Assembly: GCA_013398295.1 (NCBI GenBank)
Contig: VZSF01001524.1
Span: forward strand, 2,462,003-2,526,002
Source of the DNA: Chionis minor
Taxonomy: Eukaryota; Chordata; Aves; Charadriiformes; Chionididae
DNA: 64,000 nt
Direction: 5' to 3'
This document shows positions 42,861 through 55,678 of this stretch, piece after piece. Both the position numbers and the translations under genes were made by a program. The notes below the pieces were generated by a model. That model had not been told where the DNA came from and made no database searches. It saw only the letters and a list, made by a program, of their open reading frames with translations. Numbering within the stretch: position 1 is the first letter of the stretch; the number at the start of each line of letters is the position of its first letter.

Positions 42861-45800
42861 TACCGTATCCAAGAGAGGTCAGCTGACAACCTCTTGTCAC
42901 TCTCTAAGTCAGATATTTTTGGCATTCGGTCCTGATTCAGGGAAGAACTCAAGCAACCTTTTAACTTTGAGCACAGAAGTTACTCAGAGGCTTTCTTGTA
43001 AACAAGACCTTATTGACTGTTCTTGCTCAGATTTTGTAATTCTATTCGTCCTTTCCAGGCTGACTAAGCTTATCCTCTTGAAAACCCACTTGAAAGCACA
43101 AACGGCCTCAGTTCTCGCTGCTGTAAGTGCAGAAGACCTGTGCTGTGGCCCTTGGCCAAACTGAGCCTCGAGTCACAGGCTCATTAGCTGCCTTGGCATT
43201 TGTAACCCAGTCGGAGGAAAACTGAGCTGTGTCACAGGTTTTGGTTGCCGCTAGTTCCTCGGAGTCTTCTCCGGGGAAGGAAAGCTGTATTCTCATCTGT
43301 CCCAAACATGTTTTCTTTACAATTATTTCTGCCCTGGGCTGTACCCTGCAACATTTCATCTGGTACCATGACCTCTCAAGAGGCGGATATTCCTCAGCTG
43401 AAATCCTCCCATGAAGGGTAACCTTCTGCATGTGGTGTTTTGGCAGTCCGTACTCAAAACCATCTGCTGGGGTATTGATGTGCCTGCCAGCGTGGTGGCC
43501 AGCATGAAGAACAGAATAAGCATCATTTTCTCTGTGGGAAATCCTGCTCCTACCACATCATTCTACGCTAGTACCTCAGCACTTTCCAGTTGATCACACC
43601 GGATGATATTTCTGTGCCAAAAAGTTACCTATAGATAAAGTGTATTGTCATTTTTCCCATTCTTATATGTCATTTCTTTATGCTGAACATGCAGGCACAC
43701 AAATCAAAGAGCAGTTTGCATTTGATGAATCCAGTCTCCTGAAAAATACAGAGAAAGAAAACTATCCTATGGATCGTAAATCTTCCCTTAGAGGAAGAAT
43801 TTCTCCAGCCGTGACATTTGTCGGAACAAGTTACAAAGCAGGTTTCTTAAATAAAAAGGCATTTCTGGAAAATGACTAAAATCTTTCATCACAGAGTCCT
43901 CTTATTTTTCAGCTTTGCGATTCTGTGTTGCCTCTGATGATACTGCACACAGGTCGTAGTGACTGAAGTACCTGCAATGTATGTCTGGTTTATTCCAGGG
44001 GAAAATTATGGAAGTAGGAAATTGAGAATTTTGTAGAGCTATTTGTTTGCTATGAAAACACTAGTGAGGAAGTTGCTTTTAGTATCTTGATTAATTTTCT
44101 GCAGATCTACATATATTGGGCCATACCAGACAATGATTGTTATCTCAAAGGACGCCACGTCTCTTGTCCTTGCTAAAGGCATAAACCGAAAAGGTGTTGC
44201 CCTTCCAGCAATCTGGGTAAAACTAGTACAGAGTAGCCCCTTTTCAGAAAGAGGTGGTGATGGCACTGAAAAGAAGCAAGCAAACTGAGACAGTCAAAGG
44301 GAAGGAGGGAGTCTGAAAGATTTATAAAAGTAAAGGAATAGAACAAAGAAGTTGCTGCATAAACTAATGAGAGCATTTGCTGATGCTGAAGCTGTGTTAA
44401 TTTAGTTGAAAAAGTTGAAGTGTTGTTATACCTTAAGTGTTACACCTTAAGTGTTATTTTCTCTGTGTGGAAACATGTAATTTGTTCAACCCCTCCATAT
44501 TCAAAGTTCCTGCAGCGCAGATCTTGCCGGCCAGTAGTCATTTATTGTGTTCCACAAGAACAGCTTGCAGATGAGTGGGTTAGTACAAAGAGTTTTTTCT
44601 TAGTCACACCGACTTATTTCAGTCTCATGCCCTACATCATATTGTAAAGTAAGAAAGAAATACAAAAATGTAATCTGTGGCTGAGAAAGGCCAAACAATC
44701 TTTTGCTTTTCTTGCTTGTCAGGACAATAGCGCTAATTTGGTCCGTGAATGTAAGGTTGCCCAGGGCAGTTCATATCCTTGAGCCACATGCTACTGATTT
44801 TCTTGCGGTCTCGGGTTGTTCTGCCTTTGGCTTGCAATTTCTAGGCTTAGCTGGGGAGGCGGAGCAGGAAGGTCACTGTGTCAGGAGTACAGAACCTGGG
44901 CCCGGCAGCCTTTCTCCTTGGTTTCCTAGTTTAGCACATTAGATGACTGCCTGGTTGCACGAGTGCTGTTACGGATTGGAAGCAGCAGGAGTTGCAGGTG
45001 CTTACAAGGGCACATATGCTTCCGTACGTGCTGATGCCAGTCCTCCTTTGTGGAAAAAATTAAATTCTGTGTGATGTCTTAGTTAATCATGTATCGGGGA
45101 TATTTCAAGCCATGATTCATTTCGCAGACTTAATTTAATCTGGCATTTCTTTAACTTTTTTTTTTTCCCAGAAAGAGCTACTTCCAAACCGGTTAGCTCT
45201 CTGACAGCCTACTGTTTCTAGGGTATATACCAAACAGCAGGAGAAATGTGTTTAAGAGCTAATGACCCATTTGGGAGACTTTACAAATTAGGTAATAATC
45301 AGCTGGAGGAGTTAAAAGGCCAAGGCAAAGCAAAGGGAAGTTAATGTGCTAGGCTGCCATTATCCAAATGACACACTCAGATGAAAGAATCATTAATGCT
45401 ATTATAAGCCTTTTTTAATTAATGAAAAATGTAACGGTATTCTTTTTTTAATGTTGGTAACTTTGAAAGATGCAGTTTTACCAGTGTACTAGGCCAGGAT
45501 TTCAATAGTGCCACAATGAAAAGCTTAGATTGCTCCATAGAGCACCTGGATCGATACTAACACTGTTCTTGGTATAGTAGAAATAGAGTCTTTCAATTTA
45601 AAGCAAATGTTCTCAAGACCCTTTGTGAAATCACAGGATGTAATGGGGTAGTTCATAAAAGGGTGATAGCTGTCTATTAGAATAGTAAATGTTTGGCATT
45701 TCTGCATTCACTTTCGTGCTGGAAGCTCTCCAAATGCTTTAGTAACTAGAAAAATAATTATTTTAGTCACCTTGGAATAAAACACAACAGGTATTTAGCA

Positions 45801-48800
45801 GCACACGGTAATGGTGTGTAACACCTTGAGGCAGAAATTGTGCAAAAGAATTAAGAGAAATTTAATAGATTGCTTCATTTTCACTAAAATGTCAGTGCTT
45901 GGACAAAACACCTCGAGAAAATAACAACCAGGACCTTTTATCAAGTGATCCCTATTATTACTTTCCGGTGGGTACACCCAGTCTAGTGGTGGGGTTTATA
46001 TTGCAGCAATGTCTGAGGTCCGAAAAGCAGAGCTCCGGTCCAAGCCTGGGTTGCAGTTCACCCATTGTAAAAACACCCTTCCCGCTCCGTTATTTTGGTG
46101 TGCAGCCGAAAGAGATGAACGAAGAGGAGTAAAGGGAAGGGTGATGGTCCTTCACTTCACAAAAGGAAAAGAGAGGTGGGGAGAAACCCCAGAGAAGATG
46201 GTCAAGACTTTCTGATGTATGATCTGCGGAGGGTGGCTCGCTGGTGCTGTTGCCAGTGACTGTCACTTTAGGAAAAGTGAGAGCAGTGAGCACGGAGCAT
46301 GCTGAAGAGCGGCCGCACAATCAGGAGAACAGCCCAGAGAAATATCTAGGGAGCTCCGGCTTGGGCATCATGTAATTCAAGGTGCTGGAGGCAATAACTA
46401 GAGCAGAAATGTTTGTCTCTCTGGTTTGCTGTGAAGATTAGATGGTCAATATTTACACAGCACTGGAAATGGAAAATGTGAATTATTTCTGTTATGCTAT
46501 GCACCGTTAGTACTTTGCGTCCTTGGTGGAGAATAGGAGAGGGCAGCCTTGGGATGCCATTGCTATCACAGTGATGACTAAGGATGGACTAAAGCCAACA
46601 GAAACAAAAGGAAAGCCAAAGACTGAGGTGTTTCTGAAGAAAGTTGGGGTTTTTTTGTCAGTCTAGCATATGGAGCTGGTTCCTTCATGGAGGCGAGCTG
46701 GCCTGCTGCCAGCGAAGGCAGCTGATTTTAAACAGCTGAAGCCTGCAGGAGGGACGCTGAAGTGGGAACTGGCTAACGCTGGTTTTCCCCAGGCCTGAGG
46801 CTTCACCTGAGCCCTCTGCTCACGCGTGGGAAACCTGCTGGGGGAGGAGGCTTCACGGCAGATCTCCATTGATGCCAAGGTGGCCATCTTAGCCCTTAAC
46901 ACATCTCAGCCCTTCGCAAGACATCTATTATATGTTCATTTTCAGGGGCGCAGGCAAAGCCATTTTTTCATGGCGAGTGAGCCATCCCCGGCTTTCTCTC
47001 AATAGATCCCCCATTGTATTGATGGGAAGTCCTCCGTTACAGGAGCAAATCTGGATACTGGTGTGGCCTTTTGCCAATTAATCCAAATTGCCGCGTCTTT
47101 TTTATGTTATGGCGTATTTACTGGTGACTCATCTCATTGCCCTTGTTTTACATGCTCCCTCAAGATCCCTTAGGGCTGCGTCCTTCTTTTACTGCTGCTT
47201 GCCAGAGAGCTTTTCTGCAGAGCACTGGATCACAGGAACAGATTTTCCTAGCGGACCTTTCCCTTTTCCCCTACATCACCACTGCAAGGAGCTGCCTGGG
47301 GAGGCTGGGCTCTGCGAGGGTCACCATACCTTGGCTTTAAACATCACCTCCTCTGCAAGGCAGGATGACCAGCTGTTCAGCAGCGATCCTGAGGTCGTCC
47401 TCAGCCCGAGCTTTGCTTGTGATGCAACTCCGCTGTCTCTGTTTCCAAAAAATCCGCATGTGGTCAGTAAGTTTAGAAAGAGGAAGGGAAATGGAAAAAG
47501 AAGTCGTGCCCACATCTGCACTCTGGTTTAGCTCAGCTCTGAGGGATGTCTTTTCCCCCGTGTATTGCCTGCTATCGCGTTGATAGGATGTCTCATTTTT
47601 TCTGACTGTTTCTGGTTTCCTTGGCTGTAGAGCGTCTTTAACGGGAGGGGAGGGTGTGCTGTGGGCATCTGTGCAACTGTAAAGCCCAAACATTCCCTGG
47701 GGCTACCTTGTGATTTCAGTACCTATAGCCTCCTGCTTTGTGTCTGGACCTTTATGAGCAATCGCTCAACTGGGAAATTGTTTTTACCCTTTTTCTTGAA
47801 GTATAATACGCTCCCTGGCTTAATTTTTAAGATATCTGATGTCCCTTGGTCTTATACGGGCAGGTAACTTGTTGGTGACTAGGCTGTACTTAATTAAACA
47901 AAATGTTAATCTGTGGCTGGAAATCCAGTGAACCTATGTACTGGGACTCAAACTCTTTCATTATACCCTGAAACTTGAACGATAACTTGACGACTACAGA
48001 TTATATAGATTGTGCGGCAGGATATGTGGAACATATACATGGGATAAATCTGTGTATTTGTGTCTGGCCCTTAGTTTAAGGCTGAGTATCATAGGAGTGA
48101 ACTGCTTTGTTATGGTAATGAGCAGCTCGGGGTGGTCGATTACTTGCCAAGGCATAAAGGAATACCAGGGTACCTGCCATTTATTGAGAGCTAAGAGACA
48201 AGGTTGTTTCTCTACCTGCTACCTCACATAACAAGAATTTATGAAATCATCTCAGGCTGCCCTTGTCAATTATCATCATCATTATTTCCGTGTTTAAAAA
48301 CAAGGCAGAGTTCTTGTGGGCGTTCATCAAAGTAGTGCAGTCTCCACTACGCTGTCTCAGCTGAGATCTCATCAGGTAAATTCTTGAGATTTAGGAACGA
48401 AAATAAATACGTATGTGCTGCATTACTGTTCCTCGTTTGGTGGTGCTCTTCATGTGATGTGAAGGGTGGGGGATCAGATTGGGAAATCAGCAGATACGTG
48501 TGTGTGTACGTAGTGGTGCACCTGGAGATAAACCATCCCAACTGGGTGATGGATTTGGGCTCCTTACCCACAAACGGTGAACCTATGTGTAAGCAGCCGG
48601 CCGCGGCCCTTGCTATGCCGTCGCTGTAGATCCATCTTCCAAATGGTCCCTGTCACATCTGAGAGACTGGTAGAGTAAAACAAGGTTGCCACCAGCTCTC
48701 ACTATGTGATTACAATCAGACTAGGGCAGTTTAGTAATTCTTCCCTGCTGGGGAGGGCTCCCTCTCCCCAGCCATGAGTCCCCACACCCCGCTCTACCCA

Positions 48801-49894
48801 CAGCTGCTCCCCGGTTCTGCAGGGGTTCGTGTGCGGCACCCGCAAAGCAAATGGGGACATGGCAGTAAGTCAGCTTGGCAAGAGCCAATACTTGCTTTCA
48901 TTAAAATCCTTCTGGTTGCTGGTGTTTATTGATGATTATAATTTCTGATCAGCTTCAAGTGAGTGAAACTGAGGACAAGCTGTCACTAGTGACATGGTGC
49001 AGAGAGGGGATGCTGTATGTCTCAAAGGTAAGATTGACCTGGTGATCAAGAAGCCTGGGAAAAGTCACAGCATAAACATGTAGGTTTATTGATGCTTGTC
49101 TTTAAAAAGCCGCAAGAGTCGCATGCTGATGTTCCTATGCCTTCCACACCTGTCATATTCATCTAAAAAAAGATCAGGAGCCCAACCAGTCTCTAACTGG
49201 CAAGTGCAGATTTTTTAAGCCTGATCTACTCAGTGGTAAGCTTGGACAGTGATGCTTCTGACATTAGTGAGGATAATAAAAGGGATCGATTCAGATCTTA
49301 GCTCTTGGCTTAGGGGAAGTGAGGGAAAACGAAGCATCCTGCTAGTTGGAGCTCAAGATTCACTGAAGTTTTAAAGCACTTCTCCATCCATGGATGACAA
49401 ACTTACTTTGATCATGATAGTGAAGGTATCTGACGTGTTTTCATGCATGAAATAGGCCAGCAGTGATCAGTTCTGTCTACAACAGAAGAATAATTCTGGT
49501 CTAGACAGAGCAAAGTGTGTGTTTCACCTGGGGCTCTGTTCACCATGACCCTCATGTAAGTCTTGCATGATGAAGTTGGATTAAGCAAAGTGGGATCTAC
49601 ATCCAGAAAAACACGTTTATATCAATTTGATGAGCTGGTGTTTTCAACCTTTGCCACTGAGAAGGGCAATTAAGTCTCTGCCATTTGCTTCTTCCATGCC
49701 CCAGGAGTAAGAAAGCAGAGTACAGGCTGACCTCTGGCAGGAGCTCTGCCTGTCCTTGCCCTCCTGCAGAGCCTGGTGACAGCGTGGACAGAGGGAATGG
49801 GCACAGCTCCGAGCATCTGCATCCAGCCTTGGGAACTGTTATACAATTACCTGGCCGACTCTGCAATCTCCAGTCTGTTAATTTTTTAGGCAGT
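42861..49894. other. Intergenic DNA downstream of CYYR1; no gene seen
   Basis: Seven kilobases with no recognised exon or transposon. A 14-base tandem duplication (ACCTTAAGTGTTAC, 44430-44457) is present. The 45240-45440 segment is AT-rich with several homeodomain-type TAAT cores and looks like a conserved non-coding element. A strong acceptor-like tract (T12 then CCCAG, 45155-45171) has no convincing exon after it. Confidence 0.6.
44430..44457. repeat. 14-base tandem duplication
   Basis: ACCTTAAGTGTTAC is followed immediately by ACCTTAAGTGTTAT. Confidence 0.95.
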
Positions 49895-50648
49895 TGTCCT
49901 GGTTTGAGGTAAAACAGAACCAATATTCAGTAATTTTGCTTTTCAGTTAAGCCTCTTCTAACTCTCTGAAATTACCGGCGTATTTTTCAGACGGTGTCCA
50001 CTTCTGGAAGATAAGGCCTGATGTTATTAGTTGATGCCCAGGAGTGGTATGCAGAGAGGCTCTTGCTTATACTTACTGCTATAACACCCGAGGCTGGACA
50101 ACTTTGGTATTTGGTATTTCCAACCCCCACTGGAGGGTTGGAAGCGGATAAAGAGTAGAGGGGTCACACCTGCAGGGAGGAGCGCACAGGACAGGTGACC
50201 AAAACTGACCAACAGGGTGTTCCATCCCATCTGCATCATGCTCAGTATAAAAGCTGAGGGACCAAAGGGTCAGCCTGTCTTTCTTCAATAGCCGGTGTCT
50301 GAGGAGGACTCCATCTGTCTGCTTTTGATCCCGATCCTTGCATTCCTGAATCCAGATCTGGAATACAGCTCCCGTCCATCACTGACTCCAGACTGGGAGT
50401 TTCTCATCACCTGCCAGTGACATGATCATCATCCTGGGAGCTCAATACAGTTTTGTGTATATTGTATATATTACATTATTTTCTTATTAATATTATTATC
50501 TTTTTATTATTAATATGTCATTAACATAGTTTAGTTTCTTTGCAACTCCTAAGTCTCTCTCTCTTATTTTCTCTCTCTCCTTCTCTGAAGGGGAGAGAAG
50601 TTAAAAGAGAGCATCTGTTGATTTTAGTGGACAGCCCTGCCCAAACCA
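49895..50648 (+). mobile_element. Full-length solo endogenous retroviral LTR
   Basis: The element begins TGTCCTGGTTTGAGG at 49895 and ends near CCCAAACCA at 50648, giving TG...CA ends and about 754 bases. A TATAAAA box lies at 50246-50252, in the middle as expected for the U3/R boundary, followed by an AT-rich segment (50455-50525) and a TC-rich tract (50558-50585) before GGACAGCCCTGCCC. The 5' end shares its first 10 bases with the remnant at 21753, pointing to related but distinct LTR families. A target-site duplication was not found, and no internal genes flank it, so it is a solo LTR left by recombination. Confidence 0.78.
50246..50252 (+). promoter_or_regulatory. TATA box within solo LTR
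   Basis: TATAAAA about 350 bases into the LTR, in the element's own orientation, followed by GCTGAGGGACC. It is the likely core promoter of the former provirus and is intact by sequence. Confidence 0.6.
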
Positions 50649-53310
50649 TAAAAAATTATAGGGTTTTTTTTGTGTAAGTCATTTTCGTATCTGGGTGCCT
50701 ACCTGAGGGTTGAGAATATTTTAACTTCTGAAAAAAAAAATCCTCCTTCCTGTGTGAATGATATATTGCTATGAAAGGCCAATTCCAGTGGATCTAAGGG
50801 CTAAACAAACAAAATGATAAATCTTTCTTGGGCTTCACCTGAAGACTTCCTCACTTCAGGTAATTAGGTCCAGTCCACCCTGGGTACAAGGGCTGGAAAA
50901 TGACAACCGAGGATTTCTGCTAAGAGGAATATTTCATGCTGGGCAGTGGGAGCGATTTTAGTGCTGCTGCTTTGAAATTTGTGTAATGCAATCTGTAAGT
51001 TAGAAATAATTCATTTATCCTGGTTATGAAAAAGAAGCAGAACAACAGAAGGTAAGGGAAATTTTCAAGTGCAGATAAATCTTTCTGTTCTTCATATCTT
51101 GGAGGTCAGTGTTTAAAAGTAAGAAGGTGTAGATAAAGATCTTCAGCATTTTTCAGTCTTTTCTTGCCCATATATTTCCCAAGTGGCTGTCAAGTGTTAT
51201 TTCTTCCTGGTGCTGTCAGCTTATATTGCCTGGTACATGATATATATTTTAATTGACAGCCAGTAACAGCCATTCCAGTCATAGTGAAAACAGTATTTTA
51301 TAGCCAGTGCAGATGGAAGTCGTAACTTGGGGATGCGTTAGTTACTTGTTGGAAATATGAATAATTGATACTGAACGTAGTACCTTCTCACAGTTTCTGT
51401 TTATTAGAGACAACACAATCACAAAATAGTTTGGTTGTTGGGTTTTTTTTGTTGTTTTCTTTACATATGATTTACTAGTCTCTGTGTAATTCAGGAATAA
51501 AATTACTCAGCATCTAGTTAGGGTCTGAGTGAAGACCTGAACTTAGAAACGTAGTAAGCCATGACAAAGCATTCAGTTTTGCCCAGGGAAATACTGAATA
51601 CCAGGTCTACAGCTAAAGCGTCTTGCGTCGTTCATTGAAATGTGCCGGCTGGACTTGGGGTCAGGTCTGCGTGGCGACACAGCGGTGTGACTGTCACACA
51701 TTGTAGCCCACCTGGGAGGGCAGCGGAGAGGACAGAACCTGCAGACCCATGTCGGGGAGGGACGCGGGGGCTCTGGAGAGGCTGCACCGCACCCCCAGGC
51801 CGCCCCTGCAAGCCCCTTGCCCCCACGGCTTTGCTGCTGCCCTTACTCCTGCCATCACTGGTAAATTTGCGTGGGGCATGTTGAGCTGAGTGAGAGCTGA
51901 TATCCCGCAAAGGCAGCATGAGAACAGAGCACGGTGGGAGGAGTAATGCCATTTAAAAAAATCCTTTTCGTCTGAGCATCCCTTACATGGAAGATGAAGC
52001 TCCCATGGTGTATTTGGCTTCACTGCTGATTAGTATGTTTCATATTACTTGTGTGATATTGATGAGCTTGGCTAAGGCTCATCATTGCCTTTCCTCACCC
52101 ATCTTGAAATTTAACTTTTCCTGTGCTGGAGTGTGTCGTACAGAGACTGAACTATCTAAACCTTTCGCTGAGCCCGTGCTGCTGACATCAGTTCTTGTGG
52201 TGCCTGCTGGCTGCCAAGCCTGCCCGCAGCCCCTTCCTGAAGGGCAGCATCCTGACCCTTGGGCACGCTGCAGGCGTGTCATAAAGACCTGAAGGGATTT
52301 AGAACCATCTAAGTGGGTCAGGAGCAGCCCCTTTTTTAAACTTGGTTCCCGATGTTGCAGGTTATAATTTGCTTTACAACAGACAGCCTCCAAGAAAGTG
52401 GTCTTGTTAAGGGAAGGGTGAATATGAGTTGGATAGGACGATTTTCTTTAATTTGGTTTGTTTACCCTGAAATGAGCAGCTGGCCTGTAGTTTTGGGAAA
52501 AGGAGGGGGATTTCCCCCTTTGTTTTCCACTGTTGTTGAATGCTGAATAAACCTTTACGACCTGGAGGCAAAAGTAATGAAGTCGCTGTAATACAGGAAA
52601 GCTTCCCACCTACTCTGGGTTTGTAGCCCACGTGGGCTAAGATGACCTCGTCTCCGAGTTTTCACCAGTTTTTCTCTGTCTTCCTGTGCACCCAGAGGGT
52701 TTTTCTTGGCAGATTTTGAGAACTTTCCAGGGTTTTACTGGGAACACACAGCAGACCAATTGAGGCCACCATGCAAGAGTGACAGGCAGGAAGGCTGCCA
52801 CTGGCCACATGGCTGCCCGCGCTCCCTGCCAGCCTCATGGGTCTGGGAGAGGGCAGAGAGGTCTTCAGCTCAGATACTGCACGTTGCCTGCTTCTCGTGG
52901 TAAATTAATTTTATCTTTGAAAGAGGTTTACTGCATCTTTACAGAGCTTTCCAGGAAATTCAGATTTATTGTGCGTGCTTTCATATTTCTATCCAGGAAA
53001 TCTCCAGGCTTAAATACAGGTTGCTGAAAAAAAGCAAGAAAAAAAAAAAATGTTTCACCACAGGCTAAGCTAATAACCAGTCTTAGTTATCTTATTGGAA
53101 AATCAAGTGGAAATAAAAGTCAGGGTTATTTGTTTTAATACTGACAACAACTTTCCTCTGCCATACTATGCAAACAGCAGGAATCACTCCCCGCACACAC
53201 ACAATTTTTAGTGAGATAATTAGCTATCTCACAGCTTCAAAAAAATAGGCAAATACCCATCATCTTTCACATAAGGAAGATACAGTCTTAAAAAATCTCA
53301 AGCGAGATCA

Positions 53311-53324
53311 AGAAAGAAAGAAAG
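53311..53324. repeat. Short (AGAA)n repeat
   Basis: About three and a half AGAA units; minor simple repeat. Confidence 0.85.
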
Positions 53325-55677
53325 AGCTCCCTTCCCATTTAAACCTGAACCGAAGCTGTAAGTTCAATTTTTGTGCACCAAACGGGATGGATCCGAATGG
53401 CTGCTCGGTTGCAACAGGGCACAGCGGCACAGTGCCTCCCTCTCTGTGATGATACCGTCGGCGTCTGCATTCGGTGGGGACCCTGGGCGGTGGGGAGGGG
53501 AGATGGTGGAGCTGGTCTGCACTGCTGACGCACAGCCGTGGGGTGGGGTGGGCTGGGTGCCCCCCACCAACCCCTCTCCTTGGACTGCCTCCACCCCTGG
53601 CGGCTCTGGCACCTCATAATCCAGCCAGGATGCGCCTGTTTCTTTGTGAAATATTGCCAGAAATGTGAGTTTAATGAGAATGAAGTCTGCAAGTATTTTG
53701 GAAAATTATTTTTTTTATCCCCGCAGTTGATTTTCACGTATCAGTTCCCTCTCCCTTTCCTCTGAAAGCTGCCTATTGAGCAGAAGCATGAGTACATGAG
53801 TCAAGTCCCTTGGCTCCAGCTCTTCTGAGGGTAATTCCTCCTCTCAGTAGGGTGAGCAGCTTTGAGCCCTTTGTTTGTCTTTTGTGAGAGGGGATGGTGA
53901 ATGCGCTGACAAGGTGAAATCCCAACACAAGATGACTGGATCATCCACAGATGCGGTCCTCCATTGTGTCACATCAAAGCACACACAAGAAAATACAAAA
54001 CACCCCAAAACCTTGCAGGTGGGAATACTATACAATGAGACCTGTGCTCATTTGGTGTCATCGGGCAGTCTTGTCATGGGTGCCCGAGCCCAAACCGTGG
54101 CAATCCCCAGAAGAAATGAGACCAAACACATGTTTGCTCTGGCAAAGAGCCCTCGTCTCCTGCGGAGCTGGGACCACTGGTCTGTGATTTGGGGGCTACC
54201 CGTCATCCAGCATTAAGTTCTCCATGCCATTAAATATCTTCCTCCTGACTTCGTGCTTCGTCTTGAGCTGAAACATTCCTGTTCTATTTTAATAACTGCT
54301 TTAGTAAGTAAGCTTCCCTCCCCCCGACTCCTTTTCTCCACTCCCCAACATATAATTAGGGTTTCTATTGGCATGAGGGTGCCTTGTTCGGCTACATCGC
54401 ACTGTTTTTCCTGGGCGTGAGTAACTGTATGGGAATGAAGTACCTTATACCATAGTTACAGCAAAGGAAGGTTGCTCTGCTTCACGTGTGCTGTCTACCA
54501 TTTAGTCGTAAATGCTTCTCAGAAGGGCAAGGAAACTCTGTACATCCCTCAAGTTACTCTCTGAGGCAGAACCCTTCCCCCTTTTGGGGACCTTGCAGAC
54601 ACAAATCTAAAAACCCCCAAGCTAGCACAAAAGGCATCTCATTGCCTTAAAGGTTGTTTGACTCTTTTGCTAAAAACAATGAAGAAATAACTAGGAACTA
54701 TCCCAGAATTTCAGAAATAAAATTCCACATTTGTTATCAGTAATAGCGATTTATTGTGTTGGGGTTTTTTCTGTAAAAGCCCCCCATTCCCAGGGAGCGC
54801 TCTGAGAGGAGTTTGGTGAGGCACAGGGGTGCTGGGGGACAAGGCGAGTGGTGGAGTAGGCAGAATCCCTCCGTTCCTCCAGAGAGGTGCTTGCCTCGTT
54901 TGGAGTTCAAATTCACATGGCTCTCCCTACTTCCAGAGCCGGCCCAGCCTCCAGTGGCTTTGGGCTGATACACACCAGGTAAGACCTTGCCCACAAGTAC
55001 AAGGTAGGGCACCACTACAAGCAGTAGCAGATACAGATATAAGTAGATATAAGCCAGTCTCTGCCATAGGATTTAAACATAAGTGGGTTTGGTTTTGAAA
55101 AAAAAAAAAAAAAGAGTGGGTGAAGACTTATTAGGTGGTATTTCCTAAAGGGCAAGATGTTATGTCATTATCTCTAGGCAGCTGCTGTTTTCTCTGTTGT
55201 ATGAAACTTTGGAGAAACACCTCGGATAAACAGAAGTCCTTAGCAGAAACACCGCGCCTGTTGTAACCGGGCACCGGCGAGCCTTGTCCACCACAAGGGC
55301 ACGGAGAGAGTGCGTTTCGCAGGGCAGAGAACAGGCAGCCTACAGCATAGTCTACCCACCAGCTCTGAAGAAAAACCCAGTACCTTTATTTTAGTCACCT
55401 CTTCTAGGAGGGACAGTTAACTCCATGCCTTTAAAAAAGCACCTCTAAAGTTTAGAGGGTGAAGAGCTTCTCTCATGCTTGTTCTTGTCGCCAAATAACA
55501 ACGGTGCGTTGCAGGACCTCTGCAGAGCTCGGCAAAGCAAAGAGTTTTTCAGCTGATGAAAAGGAGGAGAGACATTTCTGTGAATGCCACATAGGCACGA
55601 GGTGGTATAACCTCACTGCATTTTAAGGAGAAAGTTAGTATTTCAGAACCTTCTTTTTTATTTTCTTTCTTTTTTTT

Positions 55678-55678
55678 N
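55678..55678. other. Ambiguous base (N)
   Basis: The only undetermined base noticed in the window, at the end of a T-rich run, which is a typical place for an unresolved consensus call. Confidence 0.98.

Noticed and set aside
45150..45230. Strong acceptor-like T12-CCCAG followed by a possible exon
   Set aside because: No convincing donor or coding frame follows; isolated acceptor-like tracts are common in T-rich DNA.
47088..47531. 147-codon + strand open frame, with other frames open on both strands
   Set aside because: Overlapping frames on both strands suggest composition effects; no recognised domain.
51640..51860. GC-rich block as a CpG island promoter
   Set aside because: GC is raised, but CpG density is modest, and no gene start lies nearby.
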